A stretch of DNA of 64,000 nt. It comes from Burkholderia oklahomensis C6786 (GTDB lineage: Bacteria > Pseudomonadota > Gammaproteobacteria > Burkholderiales > Burkholderiaceae). Of this stretch, positions 17,733 through 26,725 are shown in pieces. The stretch covers positions 1,302,001 through 1,366,000 of the forward strand of contig NZ_CP009555.1 in the NCBI RefSeq assembly GCF_000959365.1, written 5' to 3'. Position 1 is the stretch's first letter. Every line of letters starts with the position of its first letter. The translations under genes were made by a program, and so were the position numbers. A model generated the notes under the pieces. That model saw only the letters and a program-made list of their open reading frames with translations, ran no database searches and had not been told where the DNA came from.

Positions 17733-18692
17733 ATGAACCTCCGTCAACTGCCCATGCTGAACGCGCTGCGCGTGTTCGAAGCCGCCGCGCGGCACGAGAG
17801 CTTCTCGCGCGCGGCGGACGAGCTGTCCGTCACGCACGGCGCGGTCAGCCATCAGATGCGCGCGCTCGAGGCCGAGCTCGGCGTGCCGCTGTTCGTGCGC
17901 CACGGCAAGCGGCTCACGCTGACGGACGCGGGCGGCCGCTACGCGCAGCAGGTCCGCGCCGCGCTGACGCTCATCGCCGACGCGACCCGCGACATCCGCG
18001 CAAGCGACCGCGACAAGCGGCTCATCGTGTCGACGCTGCCGTCGTTCGCCGCGCGCTGGATCACGCCGCGAATCGGCCCGTTCATCGAGCGGCATCCGGA
18101 AATCGATCTCGAATTGCGGGCGAGCGACGCGCTCGTCGATTTCGCGCGCGACGACGTCGACGTCGCGATCCGCTTCGGCTACGGCGTCTATCCGGGGCTG
18201 TACGTCGAGCCGCTCCTCGACGAGACGTTCTTCCCCGTCTGCGCGCCGACGCTCAACGGCGGCGTGCTGCCCGAGACGCCCGCCGATCTCGCCCGCTATC
18301 CGCTGCTGCGCTCGGACGACGAGCTGTGGCGCCCGTGGTTCGACGCGGCGGGCCTCGACACGTTGACCGAGCCGAAGCGCGGCGTGCTGTATCAGGATTC
18401 GTCGAATCTGCTGCAGGCGGCGATCGACGGTCAGGGAATCGCGCTCGTGCGGCGCTCGCTCGCGGTGCCGGAGCTTGCGGCGGGCAGGATCGTGCGGCTC
18501 TTCGACATCGCGGGGCCGAGCCCGTGGCACTACTTCTTCGTGTGCCCGCCGTCGCTCGCTCAGACGCCGCGCGTGCAGGCGTTCCGGACCTGGCTGCTGG
18601 AGGAGATCGCGCGCTTCAACGCGGTGTGCGCGACGCTGGAGGCGCAGCACGCGGCGGCCGGTGCGGCCGCGCGTGCGCGAAGGGAAAGATGA
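17733..18692 (+). CDS. LysR-family regulator, GcvA-like
   Basis: A 319-residue LysR regulator. The N-terminal HTH has LRVFEAAARHESFSRAADELSVTHGAVSHQMRALEAELGVPLFVR, the THGAVSHQ recognition helix being typical of the GcvA/AmpR branch. The effector domain covers about 90-295. It is divergent from the DUF2917 gene (101-bp gap, which contains the short dyad TTCAC-N6-GTGAG just before its start) and convergent with ybeD. Since the GcvA branch is broad, glycine-cleavage control is not implied. Confidence 0.9.
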   Translation: MNLRQLPMLNALRVFEAAARHESFSRAADELSVTHGAVSHQMRALEAELGVPLFVRHGKRLTLTDAGGRYAQQVRAALTLIADATRDIRASDRDKRLIVSTLPSFAARWITPRIGPFIERHPEIDLELRASDALVDFARDDVDVAIRFGYGVYPGLYVEPLLDETFFPVCAPTLNGGVLPETPADLARYPLLRSDDELWRPWFDAAGLDTLTEPKRGVLYQDSSNLLQAAIDGQGIALVRRSLAVPELAAGRIVRLFDIAGPSPWHYFFVCPPSLAQTPRVQAFRTWLLEEIARFNAVCATLEAQHAAAGAAARARRER

Positions 18693-18716
18693 TGAGCGGG
18701 AACTAGCGGCCGGCCG

Positions 18717-19025
18717 TCAGAGGACGACCTTGACCATCGGATGGCCGGTCAGCGCCCGGTAGATGTTGTCGAGCTGCTCCTGGCTCGTCGCCCGCACGGT
18801 GATCGTGAGACCCGTGTAGTTGCCGCCGCTCGACGCACGCTCTTCGATCTTCTCGAGATCGATCTCGTTGTCGTGCACGCTCACGACCTTGAAGATCGTG
18901 TCCTTGAACTCCGGATGCGCGCGCCCCATCACCTTGATCGGGAAGTCGCACGGAAATTCGAGCAGCGTTTCCTTCGGCGTCGCGATTTCGCCCGTCAGCT
19001 CGACGGTCTTGTTTGATTCGGTCAT
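18717..19025 (-). CDS. ybeD: DUF493 / YbeD-like protein
   Basis: A 102-residue small alpha/beta protein of the DUF493 family. Conserved features are LLEFPCDFPIKVMGR, the acidic NEIDLEKIEERASSGGNYTGLTITVRATSQEQLDNIYRAL, and the terminal TGHPMVKVVL. In E. coli and relatives the same family lies between dacA and lipB, and this gene has the equivalent place here. GGAGAAC precedes the ATG. The biochemical role is not established; an ACT-like fold suggests binding of a small regulator. Confidence 0.9.
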   Translation of the reverse strand: MTESNKTVELTGEIATPKETLLEFPCDFPIKVMGRAHPEFKDTIFKVVSVHDNEIDLEKIEERASSGGNYTGLTITVRATSQEQLDNIYRALTGHPMVKVVL

Positions 19026-19057
19026 GTCGTTCTCCACGCGTCGAGGGTCGAGCCCGC

Positions 19058-19969
19058 TCAGACGCTTTCCATCTCGTGCGCCTTCGCCCGCTGGTACGCG
19101 GCGTACAGCGCCTCGAACACCGGGCCCGGCCGGCCGCCCTGCACGGGCAGGTCGTCGAGCAGGGTCACGGGCAGGATTTCCTTCGTCGCCGACGTGAGCA
19201 GGATCTCGTCGGCCGCGCGCAGCTCCGCTTCGTTGACGTCGCGCGCGACGAAGCGGATGCCGCACGCCTCCGCGAGCTCCTCGACGAGCGCGTAGCGGAT
19301 CCCTTCGAGAATCCTGTTGCTGCGCGGCGGCGCGATCAGCTCGCCGTTCTTCACGATCCACACGTTCGACGACGAGCCTTCCGTCACGTTGCCGTCGCGC
19401 AGCTGGATCGTCTCGACCGCGTCGTGCTCCGCCGCATGCTGCGCCATCAGCACGTTGCCGAGCAGCGACACCGACTTGATGTCGCAATGCAGCCACCGGC
19501 GGTCTTCGGCCGTCACGCAGCGCACGCCCTGCGCGCGCTGCGCGTCGGTCGGCAGCGACAGCGGGCTCGCCATCGCGAACACCGTCGGCACCGCGTTCGC
19601 CGGAAACGCGTGGCCGCGCTTCGCGACGCCGCGCGTCACCTGGATGTAGACGATCGCGTGCTGGCCGCCGCCGAGCACCGCCGCGTTCGCGTCGACGACG
19701 CGCGCGACGAGCGCGCGCCAGCCCGCTTCGTCGTGCGGATCGTCGATGCCGATCTTCTTCAGGCTGCGCGCGAGACGCGCGAGATGCTGCGCGATCCGGA
19801 ACGGCGCGCGGCGCGCGCCGTCGGCGTAGATCGGCACGACTTCGTACACGCCGTCGCCGAAGATGAAGCCGCGGTCGAGCACCGGCACGCGCGCTTCGGA
19901 CAGCGGCACCAGCGCTTCCCGCGACGCGACGCTCAGGTAGACGGTCGGTTCGATATCGGCTTGGCTCAT
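19058..19969 (-). CDS. dat: D-amino-acid aminotransferase (class IV PLP enzyme)
   Basis: A 303-residue fold-type IV aminotransferase. It shows VPVLDRGFIFGDGVYEVVPIY, the PLP lysine in CDIKSVSLLGNVLMAQHA, and the phosphate-binding TEGSSSNVWIV and LTSATKEILPV. These fit D-amino-acid transaminases, which make D-Glu and other D-amino acids for peptidoglycan; branched-chain transaminase and aminodeoxychorismate lyase share the fold but fit less well. It lies 60 bp after dacC and 32 bp before ybeD on the same strand, in a cell-wall context. Confidence 0.85.
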   Translation of the reverse strand: MSQADIEPTVYLSVASREALVPLSEARVPVLDRGFIFGDGVYEVVPIYADGARRAPFRIAQHLARLARSLKKIGIDDPHDEAGWRALVARVVDANAAVLGGGQHAIVYIQVTRGVAKRGHAFPANAVPTVFAMASPLSLPTDAQRAQGVRCVTAEDRRWLHCDIKSVSLLGNVLMAQHAAEHDAVETIQLRDGNVTEGSSSNVWIVKNGELIAPPRSNRILEGIRYALVEELAEACGIRFVARDVNEAELRAADEILLTSATKEILPVTLLDDLPVQGGRPGPVFEALYAAYQRAKAHEMESV

Positions 19970-20029
19970 GGCGTTAAACGAGTGACGAAGTCATGACGAA
20001 GGGATCCGGTCCGGCAGGACCCGGACAGC

Positions 20030-21340
20030 TTACTTCTTTTTGCTGAACATCAGCAGGATCGAATCCCAGATGCGGCCGAGGAGGCCCGCTTCCGGCACCG
20101 GCTGCAGCGCGACGACCGGGAATTCCGCGACCGTCTTGCCGTCGGCGACGAGCTTCACCGAGCCGACCGCCTGGCCGTCCGCGAGCGGCGCGATGAGCGG
20201 CGCGTTCAGCGCGACTTCCGGCTTCACCTTGTCCGCCATGCCGCGCGGCACCGTGATGAACTGATCCTTCTTCACGCCGACCTGCACGTTGTTGCTCTTG
20301 CCCTTGTAGACGCGCGGCGTGTCGATCGCCTGGCCGGCCTTGTACAGGCGCACCGAGTCGAACGCGGTGTAGCCGTAGTTCAGCATCTTCATGCTGTCTT
20401 GCACGCGGTCGCTTTCCTTCGTCTCGCCCATCATCACGGTGACGAGACGGCGCGTCGCGTCGGTCGCGCCCGGCAGCGAGCGCTTCGCCGACGCGATCAG
20501 GCAGTAGCCCGCCGCCTGCGTGTGGCCGGTCTTCAGGCCGTCGACGGTCGGGTCGAGCCACAGCAGACGATTGCGGTTCGGCTGCTTGATGTTGTTGTAC
20601 GTGAAGTCCTTGACCGAGAAGATGCTGTAGTAGTCCGGATAGTCGCGGATCAGGTGCGTCGACAGCTTCGCGAGATCGCCCGCCGTCGTGTAGTGCTGCG
20701 GGTCGGGCATCCCGTTCACGTCGGCGAAGTGCGTGCCCGTCATCCCGAGGCGCTGCGCTTCCGCGTTCATCATGTTGACGAACTGCGCTTCGCTGCCGCC
20801 GACGAGCTCGGCGAGCGCGATCGCGGCGTCGTTGCCCGACTGGATGATCATCCCGTAGACGAGATCGTGCACGCTGACGGGCTTGTTCGCCTCGATGAAC
20901 ATCCGCGACTCGTCGCGGCCGACGCGGCGCACCGCTTCGCTCGGCGTCACGATCTGCTCCATCGTGATCTTCTTCGCATCGAGCGCCTCGAACACGAGGT
21001 ACGCCGTCATCAGCTTCGTCAGCGAAGCGGGCTCGACGCGCTCGTCCGCGTTGCCCGATGCGAGCACCTGATTGCTCGTCGCGTCGACGAGCACCCACGA
21101 GCGCGCATTCACGCCGGGCGGCGGCACCGCGCCCGGCGCATACGTGGCGGGCGCGCCCGTCGGCGCGGCGGCGGGCGCGGCGGCCGCATGCTTCGCCTTG
21201 GCGGCGGGCTTCGCCTGCGCGACGGCGATCGTCGACACGAGCGCGGCGGGCAGCACGACGCCGAGCGCGACATTACGCGCGGCGACGGCAAAGGCGGTGG
21301 AAGTGGCGAGTGACGTGAGGCCGAAGGAAGACAGACGCAT
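20030..21340 (-). CDS. dacC: D-alanyl-D-alanine carboxypeptidase (PBP5/6 family)
   Basis: A 436-residue low-molecular-weight penicillin-binding protein that trims the terminal D-Ala of peptidoglycan stems. A signal peptide (ends about residue 43, IAVAQA) is followed by an Ala/Pro-rich linker. The three active-site motifs are SLTK (Ser106, Lys109), SGN (168-170) and KTG (DGLKTGHTQ, near 270). A beta-sandwich domain follows, and the C-terminal amphipathic tail (WDSILLMFSKKK) anchors to the inner membrane. It heads the dacC-dat-ybeD run. Confidence 0.93.
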   Translation of the reverse strand: MRLSSFGLTSLATSTAFAVAARNVALGVVLPAALVSTIAVAQAKPAAKAKHAAAAPAAAPTGAPATYAPGAVPPPGVNARSWVLVDATSNQVLASGNADERVEPASLTKLMTAYLVFEALDAKKITMEQIVTPSEAVRRVGRDESRMFIEANKPVSVHDLVYGMIIQSGNDAAIALAELVGGSEAQFVNMMNAEAQRLGMTGTHFADVNGMPDPQHYTTAGDLAKLSTHLIRDYPDYYSIFSVKDFTYNNIKQPNRNRLLWLDPTVDGLKTGHTQAAGYCLIASAKRSLPGATDATRRLVTVMMGETKESDRVQDSMKMLNYGYTAFDSVRLYKAGQAIDTPRVYKGKSNNVQVGVKKDQFITVPRGMADKVKPEVALNAPLIAPLADGQAVGSVKLVADGKTVAEFPVVALQPVPEAGLLGRIWDSILLMFSKKK

Positions 21341-21965
21341 ATCGATTCAGGCTGATGGCAGAAATTGCAGCGCACACGAGGCGCGCGGTTGAAGGGCCGG
21401 TCGGCGGCGTTCCTGCGGCATTTCTGGGAAGGAAGGCTCGCGAAACGCGCCGATTGGACAGGCGGCGGCGCGATCGGTTCGCAGAGCGAAAAGCGGCGCG
21501 GCGGCCAGCACGGCGCATCGGACGTCCGTTCGGACGGGCCGACGCAAAACCCGGCCATTATACGGAAGTTCGCAGCGGCGCTTTTCGGGATTGGGGAGCT
21601 TGTCGCGCGGCCGGCGGTGTGATTCGGTCGCGGCGGGCGGGCCGACGGCCGATCGCGGGCCGATCGCCGGACGCTCGTCGGCCGATTGCGGACGGAACGG
21701 CGATCGCGCCGGACGCCCATGTCGCGCGCCGTGAGCAACTGCCATGCAGCCGCGCAAGCCGCACGCCGCGCGGTACCGCGCCGTGCCGCGCGGCGCGCGC
21801 GCCGGCCGTGCAACTCGACCGCGCCAGCCGCGCACGCCGCGAGATGCGGCACGACGCAGCAGCGATCCGCGGCGAGCCACCGCGACGCGCCCGGCACGAC
21901 GAACCTCCGGCATCCGCCCGCTCGCCGCGCGGCGCACGGCGAAACGAAACGCCGCTCGTCGCGCG
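21341..21965. other. Non-coding stretch upstream of dacC
   Basis: About 625 bp between the hydrolase stop and the dacC start. No credible gene. The stretch around 21640-21710 holds several imperfect copies of GGCCGATCG. The dacC promoter should lie near its left end; I could not identify clear -35 and -10 boxes. Confidence 0.55.
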
Positions 21966-22610
21966 TCAGCGCCACGCGCCGACGACGACGCGCTTCAGGA
22001 TGTGCAGCTTGCGATGGAAGAAGTGCTCGGCGCCCGGAATCACGACGACGGGCAGCTCTTGCGGCCGCGCCCAGTCGTAGACCGACGCGATCGGCACCGT
22101 GTCGTCGTTCTCGCCGTGGATCACGATCGTGTCTTCCGGCACGTCGGCGACCTGCCAGCGGCTCGCCGCCGTGCCGACGAACACCATCCGCTCGATCGCC
22201 TGTCCCGCGTCGCGCAGCCGCTTGCCGACGTGCGACAGCACGAACGTGCCAAACGAAAAGCCCGCGAGCACGATTGGCAGTTCCGCGTGGCCGGGCAGCG
22301 AACGCATGTGCGCGAGCACCGCGAGCAGATCGTCGACCTCGCCCGCGCCGTTGTCGTGCTCGCCTTCCGTCGCGCCGACGCCGCGGAAGTTCGAGCGGAT
22401 CACCGCGTAGTTCAACTGGACGAAGATGCGCGCGAGCGTCTGCGCGACCTTGTTGTCCATCGTGCCGCCGAAGAGCGGATGCGGATGCGCGACGAGCGCG
22501 ATCCCGCGCGGCGCGGCCGAGCCGTCGCGCACCGCGTCGGGCAGGTCGATCGCGATCTCGATGTTGCCGACCGGGCCGGCGATCAGGGATTTCTGGGTGT
22601 AGGCGTTCAT
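21966..22610 (-). CDS. Alpha/beta hydrolase (serine hydrolase, dienelactone-hydrolase-like)
   Basis: A 214-residue cytoplasmic alpha/beta hydrolase of unknown substrate. It has the oxyanion segment AHPHPLFGGTMDNKV, the nucleophile elbow AGFSFGTFV (Ser119), an acidic residue in HGENDDTVP, and the histidine in GAEHFFHRKL, a complete catalytic triad. This branch (COG2945-type) is widespread and uncharacterised. It is the last gene of a leftward run, 33 bp after the ferredoxin gene. Confidence 0.85.
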   Translation of the reverse strand: MNAYTQKSLIAGPVGNIEIAIDLPDAVRDGSAAPRGIALVAHPHPLFGGTMDNKVAQTLARIFVQLNYAVIRSNFRGVGATEGEHDNGAGEVDDLLAVLAHMRSLPGHAELPIVLAGFSFGTFVLSHVGKRLRDAGQAIERMVFVGTAASRWQVADVPEDTIVIHGENDDTVPIASVYDWARPQELPVVVIPGAEHFFHRKLHILKRVVVGAWR

Positions 22611-22643
22611 GCAGCAGCGTGCGGGGAATTCGAAAAACCGTGC

Positions 22644-22961
22644 TCAGATTCTCAGGCGCTCGACGACCTGGCCGTCGCGCAGATGCGATTCGACGATTTC
22701 GTCGATGTCGTTCGTGTCGACGTACGTGTACCAGACGCCTTCCGGATAGACGACGACGACGGGGCCTTCCTCGCAGCGGTCGAGGCAGCCCGCCTTGTTG
22801 ACGCGCACCTTGCCCGCGCCCGCGAGGCCGAGCTCCTTGACGCGCTTCTTCGCGTATTCCTGCATCTCCTGCGAACCGCAGTTCGCGCAGCTCGGGCGAT
22901 CGGCGCTCTTTTCGCGCTGGTTCAGGCAGAAAAAGACATGGTGTTGATAGTAGGGATCCAT
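22644..22961 (-). CDS. Thioredoxin-like [2Fe-2S] ferredoxin
   Basis: A 105-residue ferredoxin of the thioredoxin-like 2Fe-2S class (COG3411-type). Cysteines at positions 12, 25, 28, 59 and 63 include the usual cluster pattern C-x12-C and C-x3-C (KAGCLDRCEEGPVVVVYPEG). The end DIDEIVESHLRDGQVV is characteristic of the class. The start may be four residues earlier (MGHI-M, base 22973); neither ATG has a clear ribosome site. Its redox partner is unknown. It lies between the hydrolase and VanZ-like genes. Confidence 0.88.
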   Translation of the reverse strand: MDPYYQHHVFFCLNQREKSADRPSCANCGSQEMQEYAKKRVKELGLAGAGKVRVNKAGCLDRCEEGPVVVVYPEGVWYTYVDTNDIDEIVESHLRDGQVVERLRI

Positions 22962-23035
22962 GATGTGGCCCATTGCGTGCGGGCGCCGCGTGAGCGCCCC
23001 GCGTTGTCGGACGGAATCAGCAGGCGAGTGGCCGA

Positions 23036-24229
23036 TTATAGCGAGCGGCGCCGTTTGCCGCTGGCGCCGCGCGAAGCACCCGCCGCGCGCTTCGCGAGCC
23101 AGGCGCGCTCCGCGCGGCCGGCGAGCCAGACGAGCGCCGCGTACGGCCAGACCCACGCGAGCCAGCGCGCGATGCTGTTGAAGTGCACGTAGCGGCCCTG
23201 CTGCCAGCCAGACAGCGCGAAATCGAAGAACGGATTGACGGGCAGCACGTTGACGAGCGCGAGCGCGACGGCAAGCGCCGCCGCGGCGAGCGACGCGCGC
23301 CATGCGCTCGCGAGCCGCAGCGCGACGAGCGCGGCGGCGAGGCCCGCCGCGATGCCGAGCTGCGCACCGGGCGTCGCCCAATCGAACAGCAGGCCCGCGT
23401 ACGACTGCATGAACGTCGCGGCCGCCTTCAGCGCGAGCGCGAACACGGTGAAGCCGACGACGAGCCGCACGCGCGGCGCGCGCTCGCGCATCGCGAGCGA
23501 CGCGACCGCGAGCGCCGCGAACAGGCCGAGCGCGGCAAGCAGCGCCTCCCACGCGGAATCGGACAGCAGGCCGTCGAGCCGGTCCGGCCATGCGGGCACG
23601 TTCCACGCGGCGGGCGTCCACGCGAGGAGCGCGCCGCGCATCGACACGTCGGCGCTCTCCCAGAGCTCGCTCGGCCAGTCGCCGATGCCGAACAGGAACG
23701 GCGACGGAAACAGGATCGCGCCCGCCCACAGCGCGGCGAGAAAGAGCGGCGTCGACGCATCGCGCTCGAACCACGCGAAGCGCACGCGCCGCACGACGCC
23801 GCGCTCGATCAGCGCGGTCGCGGCGGGCGCAGCGAGCGTCGCGCCGATCAGCGCGCCGAGCGCGTTCGCCGCGAGATCGAGATTCGACGACACGCGCGTC
23901 GGCAGATACGTCTGCAGCGCCTCCATCGCGCCTGACAGCAGCGCGCCCGCCGCGGTCGCGGCGAGCACGGCCGGCACGCCGCGCAGCGGATAGAGCGCGA
24001 GCACCGCGAGCGCGCCGAACGGCAGATAGCCGATCACGTTGGTGACGACGTCGAACGCGGTCAGATAGCGCGGCAGCGGCGCGAGCAGATAGTCGAACGG
24101 GCCGATGCCGAGCGAGCGCCAGCCCGTGAACGGATAAAGCGATGCATAGACGACGAGCGCCGCGTAGACGGCGAACGCCTGACGCGCGAGCGTCGAATGA
24201 CGACGCCGCCAGCGCGCGGCGCGTTTCAT
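23036..24229 (-). CDS. VanZ-like family membrane protein
   Basis: A 397-residue polytopic membrane protein. The N-terminal half carries the VanZ-like pattern: SLYPFTGWRSLG, then FDVVTNVIGYLPFGALAVLAL, EALQTYLPTRVSSNLDLAANALGALIGA. About ten hydrophobic helices are visible in total, and the second half is less conserved. VanZ-like proteins are implicated in envelope or teicoplanin-related functions in Gram-positives, but their role here is unknown. It starts 49 bp after the lipoprotein gene of the lipid-transport set, so it may be co-transcribed with it. Confidence 0.82.
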   Translation of the reverse strand: MKRAARWRRRHSTLARQAFAVYAALVVYASLYPFTGWRSLGIGPFDYLLAPLPRYLTAFDVVTNVIGYLPFGALAVLALYPLRGVPAVLAATAAGALLSGAMEALQTYLPTRVSSNLDLAANALGALIGATLAAPAATALIERGVVRRVRFAWFERDASTPLFLAALWAGAILFPSPFLFGIGDWPSELWESADVSMRGALLAWTPAAWNVPAWPDRLDGLLSDSAWEALLAALGLFAALAVASLAMRERAPRVRLVVGFTVFALALKAAATFMQSYAGLLFDWATPGAQLGIAAGLAAALVALRLASAWRASLAAAALAVALALVNVLPVNPFFDFALSGWQQGRYVHFNSIARWLAWVWPYAALVWLAGRAERAWLAKRAAGASRGASGKRRRSL

Positions 24230-24278
24230 CCCGGCGGCGCCGCGCACGGCGCGGCAAGCGCGGCGCGCGCGGCGGCGT

Positions 24279-24917
24279 TCATCGCGCGGCGGCGTACGCC
24301 TGGACGCCGAGCCAGGCGACGAGCTGCGAGACGAGCTCGTCGCTCGCCGTCGCGAGCGCCTGCGCGCCGCCCGCCGCATCCGGCGTGCTCGCCGGCGCGC
24401 GCGACACGAACGTGCGCTGGCCGAGCACCTTGCCGTCCTGCGTGAGCGTCGCGCGCGCGGTGACGGCCGCATGGCTCTGCGAGCGGCCGTCGAACACCTG
24501 CTCGAACTCGGACAGCTCGACCTTCAGCACGGGCGCGCGCACGCTGTCCTCGCCCTCGAGCACCGCGCCGCGCCGCGACAGCGCGCCGCGCAGCCTTTGC
24601 GTCAGCAACTGCGCGGGCGGCGCGGTCCATTTGCTGTCGCGGTACATGGCGATGCGCTGCGCGTCCGCGTACGCGAGCCGGTAGACGAAGCGGTCCGAAT
24701 TGAGCGCGTCGGGCGCGCTCACGTCGAGCACCTTGAGCGCGGGACCCGCGCCCGCCGACGCGGACGGCTGCGCGGGCCCGAGGTCGTAGCGGATGTTCGA
24801 GAGCGCGGCGGGCGTGCCCGCGCAGCCGTTCAGGCCCGCGATCGCGAGCGCCACGGCGAGCGCGAGCGCCGGACGGCTTCGGCGGAAGAAAGGACCTGAC
24901 ATGAAGTGTGCGTGCAT
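24279..24917 (-). CDS. ABC-type transport auxiliary lipoprotein (PqiC/DUF330 family)
   Basis: A 212-residue outer-membrane lipoprotein that works with MCE-type lipid transporters. The signal ends in the lipobox GLNGC. The family pattern follows: IRYDLGP, a central VFRLAY-like strand (FVYRLAYADAQRIAMYRDSKWTAPPAQLL) and VLKVELSEFEQVFD. The ATG at 24917 follows a GGAA at a good distance; a TTG four codons earlier is possible. Last of four genes for the same transporter. Confidence 0.87.
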   Translation of the reverse strand: MHAHFMSGPFFRRSRPALALAVALAIAGLNGCAGTPAALSNIRYDLGPAQPSASAGAGPALKVLDVSAPDALNSDRFVYRLAYADAQRIAMYRDSKWTAPPAQLLTQRLRGALSRRGAVLEGEDSVRAPVLKVELSEFEQVFDGRSQSHAAVTARATLTQDGKVLGQRTFVSRAPASTPDAAGGAQALATASDELVSQLVAWLGVQAYAAAR

Positions 24918-24935
24918 CGTGAATTCCAAGAAAGC

Positions 24936-25865
24936 TTATTTGGCGGGCGTGGCGCTCGGCCACACGAATCCCGTCTCGCCCGGGCCCGGCTCGGCGAGCG
25001 GCGTGCCGAACAGCAGGCTGCGCGGATTGCGGCCGACGTCGCCCGCGACGTCCTTCAGCGTGCGCGACGCGTCGCCGACGTTCGTCGCGAGCGCGTTGAA
25101 GCGCGGCAGCGTGTCGTAACGCACGCGCGCGCTCAGCTCGGCGAGCGTGTCGTTCATCGACGCGAGCGCCTGCCCCGCGCGGTTCAGATTCGTGACGAGC
25201 GGCCCGCCCGGCGCGACGAGCGCGTTCGCCGACGTGAGCGCATGGTTCACGTGCGCCATCGTCTCCGGCATTTGCGCGAGCGCGGGTTCGACCTGCTTCG
25301 ACAGTCGGGTGACGCCGTCGGCCGCATGCTGCATGCTCGCCGCGGTCGCCTTCAGTTGATCGCGCATCTCGGGCGACAGCATCTCGTTGATGCTCTTCGC
25401 TGCAATCTCCATCTGCTTGAGCAGCACGTCGCCGCGCTGCTGGAGCTGGTCGAAGAGACTCGGATGCATCGGAATCTGCGCGACCGCCTTCGCCGACGTC
25501 GGCAACGGCGCCTGATCGGCGCCCGTGTCGTCGAGCTGCACGAACGCGATGCCCGTCACGCCCTGGAAGCCGAGGCTGCCGAACGTCGAGCGCGTGATCG
25601 GCGCGTTCGTGTCGACGAGGATGCGGATCACGATCTCGCCCGGATGCCCGCGGTCGAAGTTGATCGACTGCACCTTGCCGACGTCGAGCCCGCGATAGCG
25701 GACGGCCGCGTCGGGGAAGAGCCCCGTCACGTTCGAGCGCGACACGAGATCGTAAGGCACGCGCACCGTGCGATCGACGTTGAACCAATAGACCGCGCCG
25801 ACGATCGCGAGCAGAAGCCCGATCGTGAACAGGCCGGCCCAGAACGCGTGTGATTTGTTTTCCAT
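24936..25865 (-). CDS. MCE/MlaD-family lipid-binding protein
   Basis: A 309-residue substrate-binding subunit of a lipid ABC transporter. One N-terminal membrane helix (about 8-29, AFWAGLFTIGLLLAIVGAVYWF) anchors it in the inner membrane. A single MCE domain follows (about 38-118: VPYDLVSRSNVTGLFPDAAVRYRGLDVGKVQSI), then a long helical region (about 145-290) that may form a tunnel-like coiled-coil oligomer. GAGGG precedes the ATG. It lies directly downstream of the ATPase gene, 17 bp apart. Confidence 0.9.
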   Translation of the reverse strand: MENKSHAFWAGLFTIGLLLAIVGAVYWFNVDRTVRVPYDLVSRSNVTGLFPDAAVRYRGLDVGKVQSINFDRGHPGEIVIRILVDTNAPITRSTFGSLGFQGVTGIAFVQLDDTGADQAPLPTSAKAVAQIPMHPSLFDQLQQRGDVLLKQMEIAAKSINEMLSPEMRDQLKATAASMQHAADGVTRLSKQVEPALAQMPETMAHVNHALTSANALVAPGGPLVTNLNRAGQALASMNDTLAELSARVRYDTLPRFNALATNVGDASRTLKDVAGDVGRNPRSLLFGTPLAEPGPGETGFVWPSATPAK

Positions 25866-25882
25866 GCGGGGGTTCCCTCGTT

Positions 25883-26725
25883 TTACAGCTCGACGTCCGA
25901 CGGCGCCGGCTCGAGCGCCGCCTTCGGCAGGCGCGCGCGACGCTCGGGCGGCAGCGCCTGCAGCGCGCGGCGTCCGCGCCGCCCGAGAAAGTACTCGTGA
26001 ATGAACGGATGATCGACGCCCGCCGCCTCTTCGACGGGCGCGGCGACGAGCACCTTGCGGTCGGCGATCACCGCGACGCGCGTCGACAGCGCGACCATCG
26101 TATCGAGATCGTGCGTGACCATCACGACGGTGAGGCCCAGCGTGCGATGCAGCGTCGCGATCAGCTCGACGAACTCGTCGGACGCGCCGGGATCGAGCCC
26201 CGCCGTCGGCTCGTCGAGAAACAGCAGCTCCGGCTCGAGCGCGATCGCGCGCGCGATCCCGACCCGCTTGACCATCCCGCCCGACAGCGCGGCCGGCATC
26301 TTCGACGCATGCTTGCACGGCAGCCCGACCATCTCGAGCTTCAGCATCACGATGTCGTGCAGCAGGTCCTCCGGCACGCGGCCGAGCTCGCGCAGCGGCT
26401 GCGCGACGTTGTCGAACACGGTCAGCGACGAGAACAGCGCGCCGTGCTGGAACAGCATCCCCGAGCGGCTGCGCATCACGCGCGCGGTCTCGGCGTCGAT
26501 CTTCGACGTGTCCTCGCCGAACACCCTGATCGTGCCGGACGTCGGCCGCTCGAGGCCGAGGATCTGCCGCACGAGCGTCGTCTTGCCCGAACCGGAGCCG
26601 CCGACGATCGCCACGATCTCGCCCGGGCGCACGTCGAAGTCCAGGTGCTCGTGAACCACGTTGCGCCCGTAGCGCTTCGTGAGATCGCGCACCTCGATCA
26701 CGAAATCGTCATCGCGCGCGCTCAT
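25883..26725 (-). CDS. MlaF-like ABC transporter ATP-binding protein
   Basis: A 280-residue ATPase driving lipid transport across the inner membrane. It has Walker A GGSGSGKTT (42-50), the signature LSGGM (147-151), Walker B LLFLDEPT (167-174) and the switch histidine in VTHD. The C-terminal extension HPFIHEYFLGRRGRRAL is typical of the MlaF group. Its ATG overlaps the permease stop by 4 bp (ATGA), which indicates coupled translation. Confidence 0.92.
   Translation of the reverse strand: MSARDDDFVIEVRDLTKRYGRNVVHEHLDFDVRPGEIVAIVGGSGSGKTTLVRQILGLERPTSGTIRVFGEDTSKIDAETARVMRSRSGMLFQHGALFSSLTVFDNVAQPLRELGRVPEDLLHDIVMLKLEMVGLPCKHASKMPAALSGGMVKRVGIARAIALEPELLFLDEPTAGLDPGASDEFVELIATLHRTLGLTVVMVTHDLDTMVALSTRVAVIADRKVLVAAPVEEAAGVDHPFIHEYFLGRRGRRALQALPPERRARLPKAALEPAPSDVEL

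Noticed and set aside
21341..21965. Short open frames upstream of dacC
   Set aside because: All are Arg/Ala/Pro-rich, overlap each other on both strands and lack ribosome sites.
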